Below, in pieces: positions 54,603-64,000 of a stretch of DNA of 64,000 nucleotides. The notes under the pieces are model-generated. The model did no database searches. It was given only the letters and a program-made list of their open reading frames with translations, and was not told where the DNA came from. The DNA comes from DASWNP01 sp036399175 (GTDB taxonomy: Bacteria; Acidobacteriota; Blastocatellia; Pyrinomonadales; Pyrinomonadaceae). The first letter of the stretch is position 1. Each line of letters opens with the position of its first letter. The position numbers and the translations under genes were made by a program. The DNA lies in NCBI GenBank assembly GCA_036399175.1, contig DASWNP010000046.1:62001-126000 (forward strand). The letters are read 5' to 3'.

Positions 54603-55952
54603 CTAAGAGCCGACCTCGCCTTCGATGACGAAGAAGCCGGTCTCGCCGCCGCCCGAAGAGACGTTGACGACCGGCGAATCCGAGAGACGCACCATCGCGC
54701 CTTCGACCCTGCCGCGAAACAGAAACGGGTTGCAATCGACGTACATCGGCTCGAAGCTCCATTCGCTTTCGTTGAAGACGGGAAACTCCTCCATGTGCAG
54801 CTCGATGAGTTCCTGCACGATGTAGTCGGCTTCGAGCGCAACGCCCAGAAGCGCATCCCACTCGGCTTCGCTCGCGCGATGTCCGAGCAGAACGCCGTGC
54901 CCGCCGTAATCGTCGTTCGGCTTTAGGATAAGGCCGCGACGATTTCGGCGGACGAACTCCAGCAAATCCACCTCGCGGCCTCTGTAGAGGGTTTTTCTCT
55001 CGGCGAGGCGTCGCGTCCAGGGCACGCAGCGCGCGATTGCCTCGCGCTCTTGTGGCGTAAACCAACCCGCGTTCGCTTCGTCCGTCAGAAGCTCGAAGGC
55101 CGCCTTCTTATGCGCAATCTTGCAACGGAAGGAATTGACCATGCAGACATTGCCGTCCGTGTAAGCACGGACGAGCGCGGAAGCCTCGTCGAAGCGCGAG
55201 AGCAATTCGTGAATGATGACGCGCTTGTAGACGAGGTCGATGCGAAAGTCGCGTCGGCGCAGGCGTCCCCGTGTGTATTCGAGTTCTTCGGGCGTGCAGA
55301 TGACGGTCGGCACGCCGCAGCCGACGAAGTAATTGCGCAGCAGAATAAACTCGTGCCCGGTCGGCAAATCAGCCCAGTCGAGGATGGCGATTTGCGGCAC
55401 GTCGCGCCCGCCCCATTCGTAGTAGGTGTCGAGCAGAGTTTGGAGCAGTTGGTTGACCGGCGCGAACTGTCGCAGGCGATAACGCTCGGACAGACGTTGA
55501 AGAGCGCCGACCTCGAAGAGTAACTGGTTGAGCCCCGTCTGGTCTGTCAGGCTCGAAGGATTCTCGGCGTTGTATTCGACGCAGCGCACCTCTTCACCGT
55601 TGACGAAGACATCGAGGCGCGAGGTGGCCGCCGGATGCGTGTAGCCAGGATTGACGAGCGCGAGTCGGCGCTCCATGTCGAGCAGCCCGACGCGCTCCAA
55701 CAGGGCGGGCTCGGCGACGAGCGCATCTATCACCTTATCGAACGCCGAGGCCAGCGACTCGGAGGCGCGAGCCATGCGGTCGTACTGCGCGCGGGTGAGC
55801 AGGTGCGGGCGCAAAGAGACGCCGAGCGGGCGCTCGCCGTGCAGCAGGCGCGCGGCGGCCATCCCCGCCCGCAGCCGCGCAAACAACTCCGGCTTCAAAC
55901 TCTCGTCTCCGGCCAAAAGCTCGTGATACTCGGCAATCGCCTTCTCGCGCAT
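54603..55952 (-). CDS. Circularly permuted ATP-grasp-like protein
   Basis: The 449-residue product (ATG at 55952; the longer frame would start in a repeat) resembles the ATP-grasp/glutathionylspermidine synthase-like group. The segments FVNGEEVRCVEYNAENPSSL and LILKPNDDYGGHGVLLGHR (nucleotide-binding Lys and Gly-rich loop) are characteristic, and SEWSFEPMYVDCNPFLFRGR closes the active site. These proteins form amide or peptide bonds using ATP. No partner alpha-E or transglutaminase gene lies beside it, so substrate is unknown. Confidence 0.7.
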   Translation of the reverse strand: MREKAIAEYHELLAGDESLKPELFARLRAGMAAARLLHGERPLGVSLRPHLLTRAQYDRMARASESLASAFDKVIDALVAEPALLERVGLLDMERRLALVNPGYTHPAATSRLDVFVNGEEVRCVEYNAENPSSLTDQTGLNQLLFEVGALQRLSERYRLRQFAPVNQLLQTLLDTYYEWGGRDVPQIAILDWADLPTGHEFILLRNYFVGCGVPTVICTPEELEYTRGRLRRRDFRIDLVYKRVIIHELLSRFDEASALVRAYTDGNVCMVNSFRCKIAHKKAAFELLTDEANAGWFTPQEREAIARCVPWTRRLAERKTLYRGREVDLLEFVRRNRRGLILKPNDDYGGHGVLLGHRASEAEWDALLGVALEADYIVQELIELHMEEFPVFNESEWSFEPMYVDCNPFLFRGRVEGAMVRLSDSPVVNVSSGGGETGFFVIEGEVGS

Positions 55953-55982
55953 GGCCGCCAATCTTACACCAAAGAGAGCCCT

Positions 55983-56119
55983 CAGCAATCAGCTTTCAGC
56001 AGTCAGCCGAACCGGAGGCTGATGCCGGCGTCGGGCTTTGTCGTCGTCAAAGTCAAAGAAATGAGATTTACGGTGTGAGGCGGCGACTGTCCGGCTGAAG
56101 GCTGACTGCTGATTGCTAA
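55983..56119. repeat. Intergenic inverted heptamer-repeat pair, locus 10 (CAGCAAT type)
   Basis: Left arm CAGCAAT-CAGCTTT-CAGCAGT-CAGCCG (55983-56010) faces GGCTGAAGGCTGACTGCTGATTGCT (56094-56119). This is the only locus between divergent genes. The left arm has the same unit set as locus 3. Confidence 0.82.
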
Positions 56120-56408
56120 ATAGCTATTGAGAAAAATGACGGGCGCGGAGCGTAGATTTTCGCAGCCGCGAGGCGCGCGCGTGACGGGCGGCGGGTGTGG
56201 CCGACGTGCGATGCAGAGGCTCTACCGACGTTTTTCCCTGTCGGAGCCAGTGCTGACCGAGTTTCGCAGAGCGAGTCTTTCAAGCGACGGAAAGCGCGCG
56301 GTCTTCCGGCACGTCTGTTGCTTCTCGCAGGTGCAGGGTGAGCATCACCTGTGGCTGTCGAAGGCAGCTTTCTTTCAAAGCAGATTGCGCGAGACGGAGG
56401 GCAGCGAA

Positions 56409-57086
56409 ATGATTTTGAGCGAAATGATTTTGAGCGACGTGCAGATTAGAGAAGCCGTGCTGCGGGAGCTACGGTGGGAGCCGAGAATCAAGGGCTCGAA
56501 CATCGGCGTCGCGGTCGATAACGGAGTCGTCAGGCTGGTCGGGACTGTCGGCACGAGCACTGAAAAGCTTGCGGTGGTGGAAGCGGCGCTGCGAGTTATC
56601 CGCGTCGTCGATGTGGTGGACGAAATCGAGGTCAGGATTCCAGAGGGCAGCCGCACCGACCCCGACATCGCGCGGGCTGTCGAACACGCGCTGCTCTGGA
56701 ACGCGCACATCCCGCACGAACGCATCCGCTTCACGGTCTCAAACGGATGGGTGGCGCTCGAAGGCCGAGTCGAGTTTACGCACGAGCGGCTCGAAGCCGA
56801 GCGCACGGTGCGGCGTCTGTCGGGCGTGCGCGGCGTCTACAACGAGATAGTCGTTGACCCGCCGGAGGTAAAGACGGAGAACGTCCGCCAGGCCATCGAG
56901 GAAGCGCTCAGGCGCGAAGCCGAGCTTGAGGCCGAGAATATTCGTGTCTCTCTCAAAGGCGACACGGTGAACCTCAAGGGACGCGTCCATTCCTGGCAAG
57001 AGAAGCAGATGATTCTCAACGCCGTCGTTCATTCGCCCGGCGTCCGTCGAATCGACGACCACCTGAGCATCGACCCCTACTTCTAA
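56409..57086 (+). CDS. Triple BON-domain protein
   Basis: The 225-residue product has three BON domains (about 10-80, 85-150 and 156-222), starting VQIREAVLRELRWEPRIKGS, PDIARAVEHALLWNAHIPHE and ENVRQAIEEALRREAELEAE. BON domains often bind membranes or partner proteins in envelope stress. There is no signal peptide, so it may be cytosolic or use another route. The ATG at 56409 follows GGAGGGC; the frame upstream to 56127 is probably not used. A 15-base tandem duplication encodes MILSEMILSD at the start. Confidence 0.83.
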   Translation: MILSEMILSDVQIREAVLRELRWEPRIKGSNIGVAVDNGVVRLVGTVGTSTEKLAVVEAALRVIRVVDVVDEIEVRIPEGSRTDPDIARAVEHALLWNAHIPHERIRFTVSNGWVALEGRVEFTHERLEAERTVRRLSGVRGVYNEIVVDPPEVKTENVRQAIEEALRREAELEAENIRVSLKGDTVNLKGRVHSWQEKQMILNAVVHSPGVRRIDDHLSIDPYF

Positions 57087-57655
57087 ACTCGAACGAAGCG
57101 ACACGCAGCGAATGACGGCGCGGCCTAATCAGTTAGTCGCGCCGTCGTCCGTTTACTTCGATTAAAAAACCTGTCTGGCTTCGAGGTTGAAGCCTGCGAT
57201 TTTGGTCGTCGGTCGCGGGTCGGCGGCGCGCCGCAAGACCTCGACGGCCTAACCGGCGCGGGACGCATGTCGCGGTCGATGAGTCGTCGCGGCACAGGTT
57301 GGCGCGAAAAATTCCCTGAGCCCGCTTCTCTCTCGGGTGAAATTTCGCAAGCAGCCGGGCGATGCGTTCCCGAAGGGAGTTGGAGAGGCGTTTTGCTGGG
57401 AGGCGGAAAAGCGCTTGCCCCGCCGCATCGCTCCGTGTTATTGTGCGCCGCGAAGAAAGAAAAGAGAATCGTTCAGATTCTTTTCACGCCGGGTTGGAAT
57501 CCGCAGGTCAGTTCTGAAGTCTACCTCCGCCGGGCATCTCTACCGATAGAACCAACGCTGAATCGCTCGCTTGTCTGCGAGCGCCCGCGCGTTCACGCCG
57601 CTTCCGTCGAAAGAAGCCTCTTTCCCTTTACCTTTAACCCCCAAAGGAGTCTTCC
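57087..57655. other. Intergenic region with a hairpin, no gene seen
   Basis: GACGGCGCG (57114-57122) pairs with CGCGCCGTC (57138-57146), probably stopping the BON gene although the U-run is weak. An open frame at 57267-57659 lacks coding features. The rest is the leader of the giant surface-protein gene. Confidence 0.5.
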
Positions 57656-60600
57656 GTGAAGTTACATAACCCCCGATTCGCGTTTAGAAATAGAAGGATT
57701 CTTTTCGTTCTCCTTATCTCGCTGGCGACCTTCGCCGCGCCCGTCACGTTCCTCGTGTCGGCCTCGATGCGCTCGGCTGCTTCGAGCAGAGAGCGCGCGG
57801 CAGAAGGAGCGAGCAGCGCGCCGAAAGCAAAAGCCAAAGGCACGGGCGCGGCCACGTCGAAGAGGACAAGCGCACGAGATGCTTCGCTCGGCGTGCCCGA
57901 TATGAATCTCGCGCCGCTCTCCGCGCCGCTCATCTCGGCCACTAAAACGGACGCGCTCGCCGCCGACGACGGCGACGGCGTAGCCGGCTCAGGCGATACC
58001 ATCAGGTACACCGTCCAAATCTCCAATAGCGGCGCGGCGGCTGCCCTCGGCCTGTTGTTCGCCGACACCATCGACCCGAACACGACGCTCGTAGGCGGCT
58101 CGCTCAAGACGACGCCTCTGGCGCGAGACGATTCTTACAACGCGAGCGGCAACATACAGATTTCCATCCCAGCGCCCGGCCTGCTCTCGAACGACCTCGA
58201 CCCCGACGGCAACACCCCCGGCCTCGTCGTCTCTTCCGTCAACTCGGCGGGCACGCAGGGCGAAGTCAACGTCAACCCCGACGGCAGCTTCACCTTCAAC
58301 CCCGCGCCCGGCTTCCAGGGCAACACCAGTTTCACCTACACGATTACAGACACCGACGGCAACACACGGACAGCGCAGGTGAGCGTCGGCGTGAGCGGCA
58401 TGATTTGGTTCGTCAACGCCTCGGCCTCCTGCCCCTGCGACGGGCGTCTGACTTCGCCCTTCAACGCACTCACGGGCGCGAACAGCTTCGGCGCTTTAGT
58501 CTCCGACGCCGCAGGCGACAACATCTTCGTCTATAGCGGCAACTACGCGGGCGGGCTCGTCCTGCTCGACAATCAGAAGCTCATCGGGCAGGGAGCGGGC
58601 GCGTCGCTCTCCAGCATCACGGGCATCGTTCCGCCTGCGGGCAGCCTCGCGCTTCCCTCTACTGGCGGGGCGCGCCCCGTCGTCACGTCTTCCGCCAACA
58701 ACCTGACGCTCGGGTCAAACAATCTCGTGCGCGGACTCAATCTCAACAACAACGGCGCGACCGCCCTCAACGGCAATAACTTCGGCAACCTGCTTATCGA
58801 CGAGATGAGCGTCGCCAACTCGAACGGCGTCGCCATCAATCTCACGAACGGCACGCCCGATGCGACCTTCACCTCCGTCTCGGCAAGCGGCGGCGCGCAG
58901 GGTATCCTCGTCAGCGACACCGCAGGCAGCTTCACCGTCGAAGGCACGGGCACGACCGACGGCTCCGGCGGCACGATTCAGAACGTCACCGGCAGAGGCG
59001 CGAGCTTCGTCAACGCCTCGAACGTCACGCTCAAGAACATCAACTTCTCGAACACCGGCACGACTGACGGCGGCCTCGCCACCTGTTCGACCGACGCCGT
59101 CGGCAACACCGGCTGCAACGGCGCGATTCACCTGCAAGGCACAAACGGCGTCGTGCTCGACAATGTCGAGACCAACGGCGGACAGTACGGCATCAACGGC
59201 AACAACGTCACCAACTTCTCGCTCCTGAACAGTCTCATTCAGAATCACGGCAACGGCGCGAACGAGCACGGCGTCCGCTTCATCGGTCTCTACGGCACGA
59301 GCGCCATCACGGGCACGACCGTCACGGGCTCGGCCGTCGATAACGTGAGAATCGTCAACAGCAGCGCACCGGCTCTCTCGCTGAGCGTTCAGGCCAGCAC
59401 CTTCCAGAACACCAGCGCGCTTCTCGGAAATACCGGTCTCAACCTCATCGGCACGGGCGCGGCCAGCATCAGCGTCAACGTGCAGGGCAGCACCTTCCAG
59501 AACAACAGGGCTTCCGGACTCGCCACAACCTTTTCCAACAGCGCGACGCAGAACATCACCGTCACCAACAACGGCGCGACCCGCAGCCTCTTCCAGAACA
59601 ACAACATCGGCATCGACCTCGGCACCGACAACGACGCCGACATGATTTTCCAGATTAACAACACCAACTTCTTCAACCAGTCCGCGCAGGCTATCAACCT
59701 GCTCACCGCCACCACCGCCACCGCCAACTCGCAGACCAACGGCGCTATCTCCGGCAACACCATCGGCAACAGCAGCGTCGATTCCGGCTCTGACACCGCC
59801 GAGGGCATCAGGGGCAGCCTGCGCAGCAACGGCAGCGAATCCATCCTCATCACCGGCAACACTATTACGCACACCGACCGTCAGGGCATCAACATCGAAT
59901 CGCTGTCCGGAAACGGCAACGGCTCGCTCATCATCACGCTCAACAACGTCGGCCAGCCTGACAACAACGAGTCCTTCCCCGTTGCGAGCGTCAACGGCAT
60001 GTTCTTCTCTTCGCGCAACGCGAGACAGACCTGCCTCAACATCGACGACAACAACAGCGCCAATAAGGGCGCGGGCTCGTTCGGCTATCAGGTGAGACAG
60101 GCCAACACCGCCGTCTTCCGCCTCGAAGGCTACGCCGGAGCAAGCAACAACGCTTCTCAGGTGGCAACCTTCATCGCCGCGCGCAACACTACGGGCACGG
60201 CGGGCGTCCAGACCACCGCTACGGGCACAATCGTCAATTACACGGGTGGCATCTGCGGCGGGCCTACTTTCCCCGCAGCGGCCTCGATGTCCTTGATGTC
60301 GGCGATGATGATGTCGGACGACTCCGAATTCTCGGCCTCGAAGATGTTCGACGCGCCGCAGGCTTCGGCTGCGACGGATGATGTGCCTGTGGCCGCCGAC
60401 GGCGCGGGCGAAATGCAGAACGGCGGAAGCGATGTGCTCCTGGCCGCAGACGGCGAAGCGACGGATTCAGGCGTCGCCGCTTTGACTCACGGCGATTTGT
60501 CTTCGACCACGAGCGCCGCCCGCGCGCGTCTGGCCGCAGCAGGCGTCTCGACATCAGACCTCGCCCTGCTCGACGCCCTCAGCTTCCAGATTGCCGACCT

Positions 60601-63196
60601 CGAAGAAGAGATTCTGGCTACTTCCTCCGCGCAGAGCATCGTGCTCGACCAGAACGCCGCTGGTCATGGCTGGTTCGTCGATCAGTCGCCCGGCGACGAC
60701 GAAGAGTTTCCCTCCAACATCGGCGCGAATTTGCGCCGCGCCGAAGGCGCAAGCGCCTACTCGAAGAACGTAGACCTCCTGACGGTCGTCATGCGCGAGA
60801 TGGTTTACGTGATAAGCCAGCAGCGCGGCCGCCCCGTCAATCGTTTGCGCGGTCTGCTCTCCGAGACGCTGCCGGTCGGCGTGCGCCACACGCCCGAAGA
60901 TAACGCAGACCTCGGCGGCCAGCCCGTCGCCTCGGCCAGCAACTCTTCCGTCAATCTGAAATCGGCGTCCGAGAATTTCCTCTCGCGTCTCGACTTCAAA
61001 GGCAGCAGCCGAACCGGAGCGCCGTCTCGCCACGTCGCACCGAAACAGACGGTGGACGCAGTTCAGTTCAAACCCGCGAAGTACGTCGTCGGCGGAGACG
61101 AAGCTCAACCGGAGTTTGCCTCCGGCGACCTTCGCTCCGTGCGTCTCGGCAAAGAGACGCGGTTTGAAGCCTCGCCGACGAGTCGGCTGCTGGCGATGGC
61201 CGCCGCAGCCATGTTCAACGGCATCAACCTGAACGTCGGCACGCTCGATGCGAACGAGAGCCTGACCGTCACCTTCGACGTGACTATCAACGATCCTCTG
61301 CCGCAGGGAACGTGCCAAATCTCGAATCAGGGCACGGTGACGGGCGATAACTTCAGCCCCGTTGTGACGGACGATCCCGACACCTCCGCGCCTTCCGACC
61401 CGACCGTCACCTCGGCCAACACCGCGCCGACCGTCGCGGGCGCGACTGTTTCTCAGCAGCAGGGCAGCCCCGCGGCGAACTACCAGATTGCGACCGTCGC
61501 CGACGGCTGCACCAACGCGGCCTTCCTCTCCGTCAACGTCCTGACGCCCTCGCCGGGCATCAACGTCACGGGCATCATCAACACGAACGGCCAGGTTACG
61601 GCCAACGTCTCCGCCGACTGCAACGCTTCGCTCGGCGCACATACAATCGTCCTCGAAGTCTCCGACGGTTCTCTGACTTCGACCGCCAACCTCGTCGTCA
61701 ACGTCACGGCCAACACCGCGCCGACGCTCTCCTACAACGACCCGCCGCTCGTCTCGACGGGCAGCAGCGTCAACGTCAGCCCGGCCACGCCGCCGAGCGA
61801 CAACGGCAGCATCACGAGCTTCGCCGTCCAGAGCGTCTCGCCCGCGAGCTTCGCAGGCACGGTCTCGGTCGATAACGCTGGCGTCGTCTCCGTGACGAAT
61901 GCGAGCCCCGGCGGCAGCTACACCGTCACCGTCAGGGCGACGGACAACTGCGGCGCGTTCACCGACGCGACCTTCGTCCTCAACGTCAATCAGCCGCCCG
62001 TCGCCGCCTGCAAGAACGTCACGAAGTCTGCCGACGGCTCCTGTCAGGCTCTGGTCTCGGCTGCTGAAGTGAACGACGGCTCGTCCGACCCCGACGGCGA
62101 CGCGCTCACCTACAGCCTCAGCCCCGCAGGCCCCTACCCGCTCGGCACAACCACCGTGACCTTGACCGTCACCGACACGCACGGCGCTTCAAGCTCCTGC
62201 ACTTCGACCGTCACGGTCGTCGATGACACGAAGCCGAGCATCGCCGCGCCGCCCGCTCTGACGCGCAACACCGGCGCAAACGCTACCGAATGCGGAGCCT
62301 TCATCAGCGACGCAGACCTCGGCTCGGCCGCCGTCAGCGATAATTGCTCCGGCGTCACCGTCACACGCACGGGCGTTCCCGCCGACAACAAATTCCCTGT
62401 CGGCACGACCACCATCACCTACACGGCCACCGACGCCGCAGGCAACTTCAAGACGGACACGCAGCTCGTCACGGTCGTCGATAACACGCCGCCCGCGATT
62501 AGCTGCCCTGTCAACATAGGCGTTCCCGCCGATGCGAACGCCTGCTCGGCTGTGGTCAACTTCGCCGTCGGCGTAACCGACAACTGCCCCGGCGTGACCG
62601 TCACGAGCAGCCACGCTTCGGGCTCAACCTTCCCCGTCGGCACGACCATCGTCAACGTCATTGCGAAAGATGCGGCGGGCAACCAGTCGGCCTGCTCCTT
62701 CTCCGTCACGGTCAAGGACACGCAAGCGCCGATTCTCACCTCGTCCGTCCCCCTCTCCGTCTGGTCGTCGCCTTACGAGCACATCATGGTCAGCGCCGGA
62801 CTCAGCGCCAACGTCACGGATAACTGCGCGGGCAATCTGCCCACTCAGGTTTCCGTCTATGGCGACGAGGACGACCTCTCCACGACCGGCGGCGACGGCA
62901 ACCACTCGCCCGATGCGAAAGACATCGCCCTCGACACTTTGCGCCTGCGCCGCGAGCGCAAGGGCAACGGCGACGGGCGCGTCTATCTCATGGTGACGAA
63001 GGCCACCGACGCGGCTGGCAACCTCGGCTTCACCTGCACGACTATCGTCGTGCCGAAGAGCACGAGCACTTCAGACCTGAGCGCGGTTCAGGCTCAGGCC
63101 GCAGCAGCGAAAGCTTACTGCGACAGCCACAACGGAGCCGCGCCCGCGAACTACTTCGTCATCGGCGACGGCCCCATCGCCGGGCCTAACCAGTAA
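57656..63196 (+). CDS. Giant secreted surface protein (beta-helix, Ig-like and HYR domains), 1846 aa
   Basis: The start is GTG after AAAGGAG. A signal peptide (RILFVLLISLATFAAPVTFL) leads to a DUF11-like domain (SGDTIRYTVQISNSGAAAAL), a cadherin/VCBS-like unit (FTFNPAPGFQGNTSFTYTIT), and a right-handed beta-helix of about 600 residues rich in Asn/Gly/Ser. A Met-rich linker (SMSLMSAMMM) and a low-complexity zone follow, then a second DUF11-like unit, Ig-like repeats and three or four HYR-type domains (VVDDTKPSIAAPPALTRN, SDNCSGVTV). The C-terminus (AGPNQ) has no LPxTG, Por or PEP-CTERM signal. It is probably an adhesin or matrix protein. Confidence 0.87.
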   Translation: MKLHNPRFAFRNRRILFVLLISLATFAAPVTFLVSASMRSAASSRERAAEGASSAPKAKAKGTGAATSKRTSARDASLGVPDMNLAPLSAPLISATKTDALAADDGDGVAGSGDTIRYTVQISNSGAAAALGLLFADTIDPNTTLVGGSLKTTPLARDDSYNASGNIQISIPAPGLLSNDLDPDGNTPGLVVSSVNSAGTQGEVNVNPDGSFTFNPAPGFQGNTSFTYTITDTDGNTRTAQVSVGVSGMIWFVNASASCPCDGRLTSPFNALTGANSFGALVSDAAGDNIFVYSGNYAGGLVLLDNQKLIGQGAGASLSSITGIVPPAGSLALPSTGGARPVVTSSANNLTLGSNNLVRGLNLNNNGATALNGNNFGNLLIDEMSVANSNGVAINLTNGTPDATFTSVSASGGAQGILVSDTAGSFTVEGTGTTDGSGGTIQNVTGRGASFVNASNVTLKNINFSNTGTTDGGLATCSTDAVGNTGCNGAIHLQGTNGVVLDNVETNGGQYGINGNNVTNFSLLNSLIQNHGNGANEHGVRFIGLYGTSAITGTTVTGSAVDNVRIVNSSAPALSLSVQASTFQNTSALLGNTGLNLIGTGAASISVNVQGSTFQNNRASGLATTFSNSATQNITVTNNGATRSLFQNNNIGIDLGTDNDADMIFQINNTNFFNQSAQAINLLTATTATANSQTNGAISGNTIGNSSVDSGSDTAEGIRGSLRSNGSESILITGNTITHTDRQGINIESLSGNGNGSLIITLNNVGQPDNNESFPVASVNGMFFSSRNARQTCLNIDDNNSANKGAGSFGYQVRQANTAVFRLEGYAGASNNASQVATFIAARNTTGTAGVQTTATGTIVNYTGGICGGPTFPAAASMSLMSAMMMSDDSEFSASKMFDAPQASAATDDVPVAADGAGEMQNGGSDVLLAADGEATDSGVAALTHGDLSSTTSAARARLAAAGVSTSDLALLDALSFQIADLEEEILATSSAQSIVLDQNAAGHGWFVDQSPGDDEEFPSNIGANLRRAEGASAYSKNVDLLTVVMREMVYVISQQRGRPVNRLRGLLSETLPVGVRHTPEDNADLGGQPVASASNSSVNLKSASENFLSRLDFKGSSRTGAPSRHVAPKQTVDAVQFKPAKYVVGGDEAQPEFASGDLRSVRLGKETRFEASPTSRLLAMAAAAMFNGINLNVGTLDANESLTVTFDVTINDPLPQGTCQISNQGTVTGDNFSPVVTDDPDTSAPSDPTVTSANTAPTVAGATVSQQQGSPAANYQIATVADGCTNAAFLSVNVLTPSPGINVTGIINTNGQVTANVSADCNASLGAHTIVLEVSDGSLTSTANLVVNVTANTAPTLSYNDPPLVSTGSSVNVSPATPPSDNGSITSFAVQSVSPASFAGTVSVDNAGVVSVTNASPGGSYTVTVRATDNCGAFTDATFVLNVNQPPVAACKNVTKSADGSCQALVSAAEVNDGSSDPDGDALTYSLSPAGPYPLGTTTVTLTVTDTHGASSSCTSTVTVVDDTKPSIAAPPALTRNTGANATECGAFISDADLGSAAVSDNCSGVTVTRTGVPADNKFPVGTTTITYTATDAAGNFKTDTQLVTVVDNTPPAISCPVNIGVPADANACSAVVNFAVGVTDNCPGVTVTSSHASGSTFPVGTTIVNVIAKDAAGNQSACSFSVTVKDTQAPILTSSVPLSVWSSPYEHIMVSAGLSANVTDNCAGNLPTQVSVYGDEDDLSTTGGDGNHSPDAKDIALDTLRLRRERKGNGDGRVYLMVTKATDAAGNLGFTCTTIVVPKSTSTSDLSAVQAQAAAAKAYCDSHNGAAPANYFVIGDGPIAGPNQ

Positions 63197-63201
63197 AACG
63201 G

Positions 63202-63250
63202 AAGGAAGCGCCGCCACGTTGAATCAACAACGCGGCGGCGCTTCCTTTCA
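63202..63250 (+). terminator. Rho-independent terminator of the giant gene
   Basis: A 20-base stem, mismatched at one position (63202-63221 with 63228-63247), has a 6-base loop and is followed by TTCATTT. It starts 6 bases after the stop codon. Confidence 0.9.
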
Positions 63251-63284
63251 TTTACAAGTTGACTCTAACCTGCGTCAGTTTTTG

Positions 63285-63359
63285 ACGCACAGGACACAGA
63301 GGACGCGTAGGGATTCTTTCTCTCTCCGCGTCCTCTATGCCTCTGTGCTCTCTGTGTTA
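63285..63359. repeat. Intergenic inverted repeat pair, locus 11 (9-base unit)
   Basis: CACAGGACACAGAGGACGCG (left arm) faces CGCGTCCTCTATGCCTCTGTG with CTCTCTGTG after it. Unlike most loci the unit spacing is about 9, as in locus 2. It separates two converging genes. Confidence 0.75.
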
Positions 63360-63386
63360 AATCGCCGCTTTATCTCCGCCCACGAT

Positions 63387-64000
63387 TCACTTCAGGACGA
63401 GCGCCTTCGCCTCCACCGCCGCGTCGAGCAACCTCGTCACATCCCGCAGCGTGACCGTCCCGTAATACCAAGAGCCTGCCGCCTGCGATTCGGCGTAGAC
63501 GGCCTTGTAGATGTCGTAATAGCTGCGCTTGCCATCGACGAAGTTATAGACCTCGTCGCGCATTAGTCCGTGCAGCGCGCCCCGGCTCGCGGCGCTCACT
63601 TTCTCCCGGTTCGCGAAGTAAGTTTCCAGGCTCGGCGCATTGGAAGGAATCTTCCGGCTGGCCGCAAGCTCCTCCGCATTCAGGGTCGGGATGGGCTTCG
63701 GATTCGTGCCGTGTAGTTCTCGATAAAAGAGCGCGAGTTCCGATGTGAGCGAGCCCTTCTTACTGCTCATGCTTCCGGCGACAATATTTATCAACTGCTG
63801 CGCGCTCGCGTCCCCGCTCGCCAGCACGCGCGCCGATTGAAGCGCACGAACCTCTCGCTGGATGCCCTGCTCAATCATTATGTTCGCCCTCTTCCAGCCC
63901 TCCTCCGGCTGGCTCGCCGATTCCTTCAGCAGGCGCAGGCCAGCCTTCAAATCGTTCGCCAGCCTTGCCGTGCCCTGCCCGAAAGTTTCGCTCAGCACGA
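63387..64000 (-). CDS. C-terminal part of a probable M28-type peptidase or related secreted protein (cut by window edge)
   Basis: The frame is open through base 64000, so the N-terminus is outside the window. The 204 visible residues are helical. The stretch DEVYNFVDGKRSYYDIYKAV followed by LRDVTRLLDAAVEAKALVLK resembles the C-terminal helical domain of some acidobacterial M28 peptidases. No catalytic residue is visible in this part. An alternative is another export-linked peptidase. The stop codon lies 30 bases past a repeat pair shared with the converging giant gene. Confidence 0.45.
   Translation of the reverse strand, partial: VLSETFGQGTARLANDLKAGLRLLKESASQPEEGWKRANIMIEQGIQREVRALQSARVLASGDASAQQLINIVAGSMSSKKGSLTSELALFYRELHGTNPKPIPTLNAEELAASRKIPSNAPSLETYFANREKVSAASRGALHGLMRDEVYNFVDGKRSYYDIYKAVYAESQAAGSWYYGTVTLRDVTRLLDAAVEAKALVLK

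Noticed and set aside
57267..57659. 130-aa plus-strand open frame before the giant gene
   Set aside because: No ribosome-binding site and no coding-like composition; it overlaps the real start region.
60554..62182. 542-aa minus-strand open frame inside the giant surface-protein gene
   Set aside because: Composition (Arg/Gly/Val/Asp repeats) mirrors the repeat codons of the plus-strand protein; no domain is visible.

Overview
The window reads as a high-GC chromosome segment of an Acidobacteriota bacterium, most likely Blastocatellia (inference). Pointers are a VWFA-related protein of the type described from Acidobacteria, a complete Tad/Flp pilus locus, large secreted Ig/beta-helix proteins, and a radical SAM protein of the tetraether/membrane-spanning-lipid synthase type. 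There is no rRNA, CRISPR array, intact insertion sequence or complete prophage. One tRNA, Pro(CGG), is present.

Layout. 1-2.6 kb: a truncated radical SAM gene, small genes and a J-domain membrane protein. 2.8-4.4 kb: a lower-GC insert with a lone AIPR-type phage-resistance gene, a strong terminator and a nested palindrome. 4.4-9.5 kb: housekeeping and stress genes (zinc alcohol dehydrogenase, SRPBCC protein, tRNA-Pro, DedA, pcm, surE). 9.7-12.1 kb: the Tes/MSS-like radical SAM gene, with an exact sigma-54 promoter match upstream. 12.5-14.2 kb: a secreted M28 peptidase. 14.2-31.2 kb: one co-directional minus-strand Tad pilus locus. In transcription order it holds a small membrane protein, flp, tadV, cpaB, the rcpA secretin, tadG, two tadE-like genes, tadZ, tadA, tadB, tadC and tadD, then an AAA+ ATPase, a lytic transglycosylase, a repeat protein and a VWFA protein. 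32-35.6 kb: an aspartic protease, an M50 protease, a sigma-54 activator and a BON-LysM protein. 35.8-43 kb: GlsB-like protein, phosphohexomutase, FtsB/DivIC-like protein, ferritin-like protein, FabG-like SDR, an MGDG-synthase-like glycosyltransferase and a second radical SAM protein. 43.3-50.2 kb: an FHA-GAF sigma-54 activator divergent from a TIG-domain secreted protein, then a Tat-signal orphan and a subtilase of lower GC. 50.3-57 kb: a Ser/Thr kinase with TPRs, an FNR-like regulator, an ATP-grasp-like protein and a triple-BON protein. 57.7-63.2 kb: an 1846-residue secreted surface protein. The right edge cuts a probable M28 peptidase.

Two themes join the regions. First, two sigma-54 activators lie here together with two exact TGGCAC-N5-TTGC sites (before the Tes-like gene and the FNR-like gene) and two near matches (before the TIG gene and the Tad locus), which suggests a local sigma-54 regulon for envelope functions. 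Second, eleven intergenic gaps are filled by short tandem repeats, mostly of 7 bases, arranged as inverted pairs. The unit sequence differs from gap to gap, the architecture does not, and five of these gaps are inside the Tad locus. Start codons were re-chosen by ribosome-binding site where an upstream in-frame GTG/TTG looked spurious.
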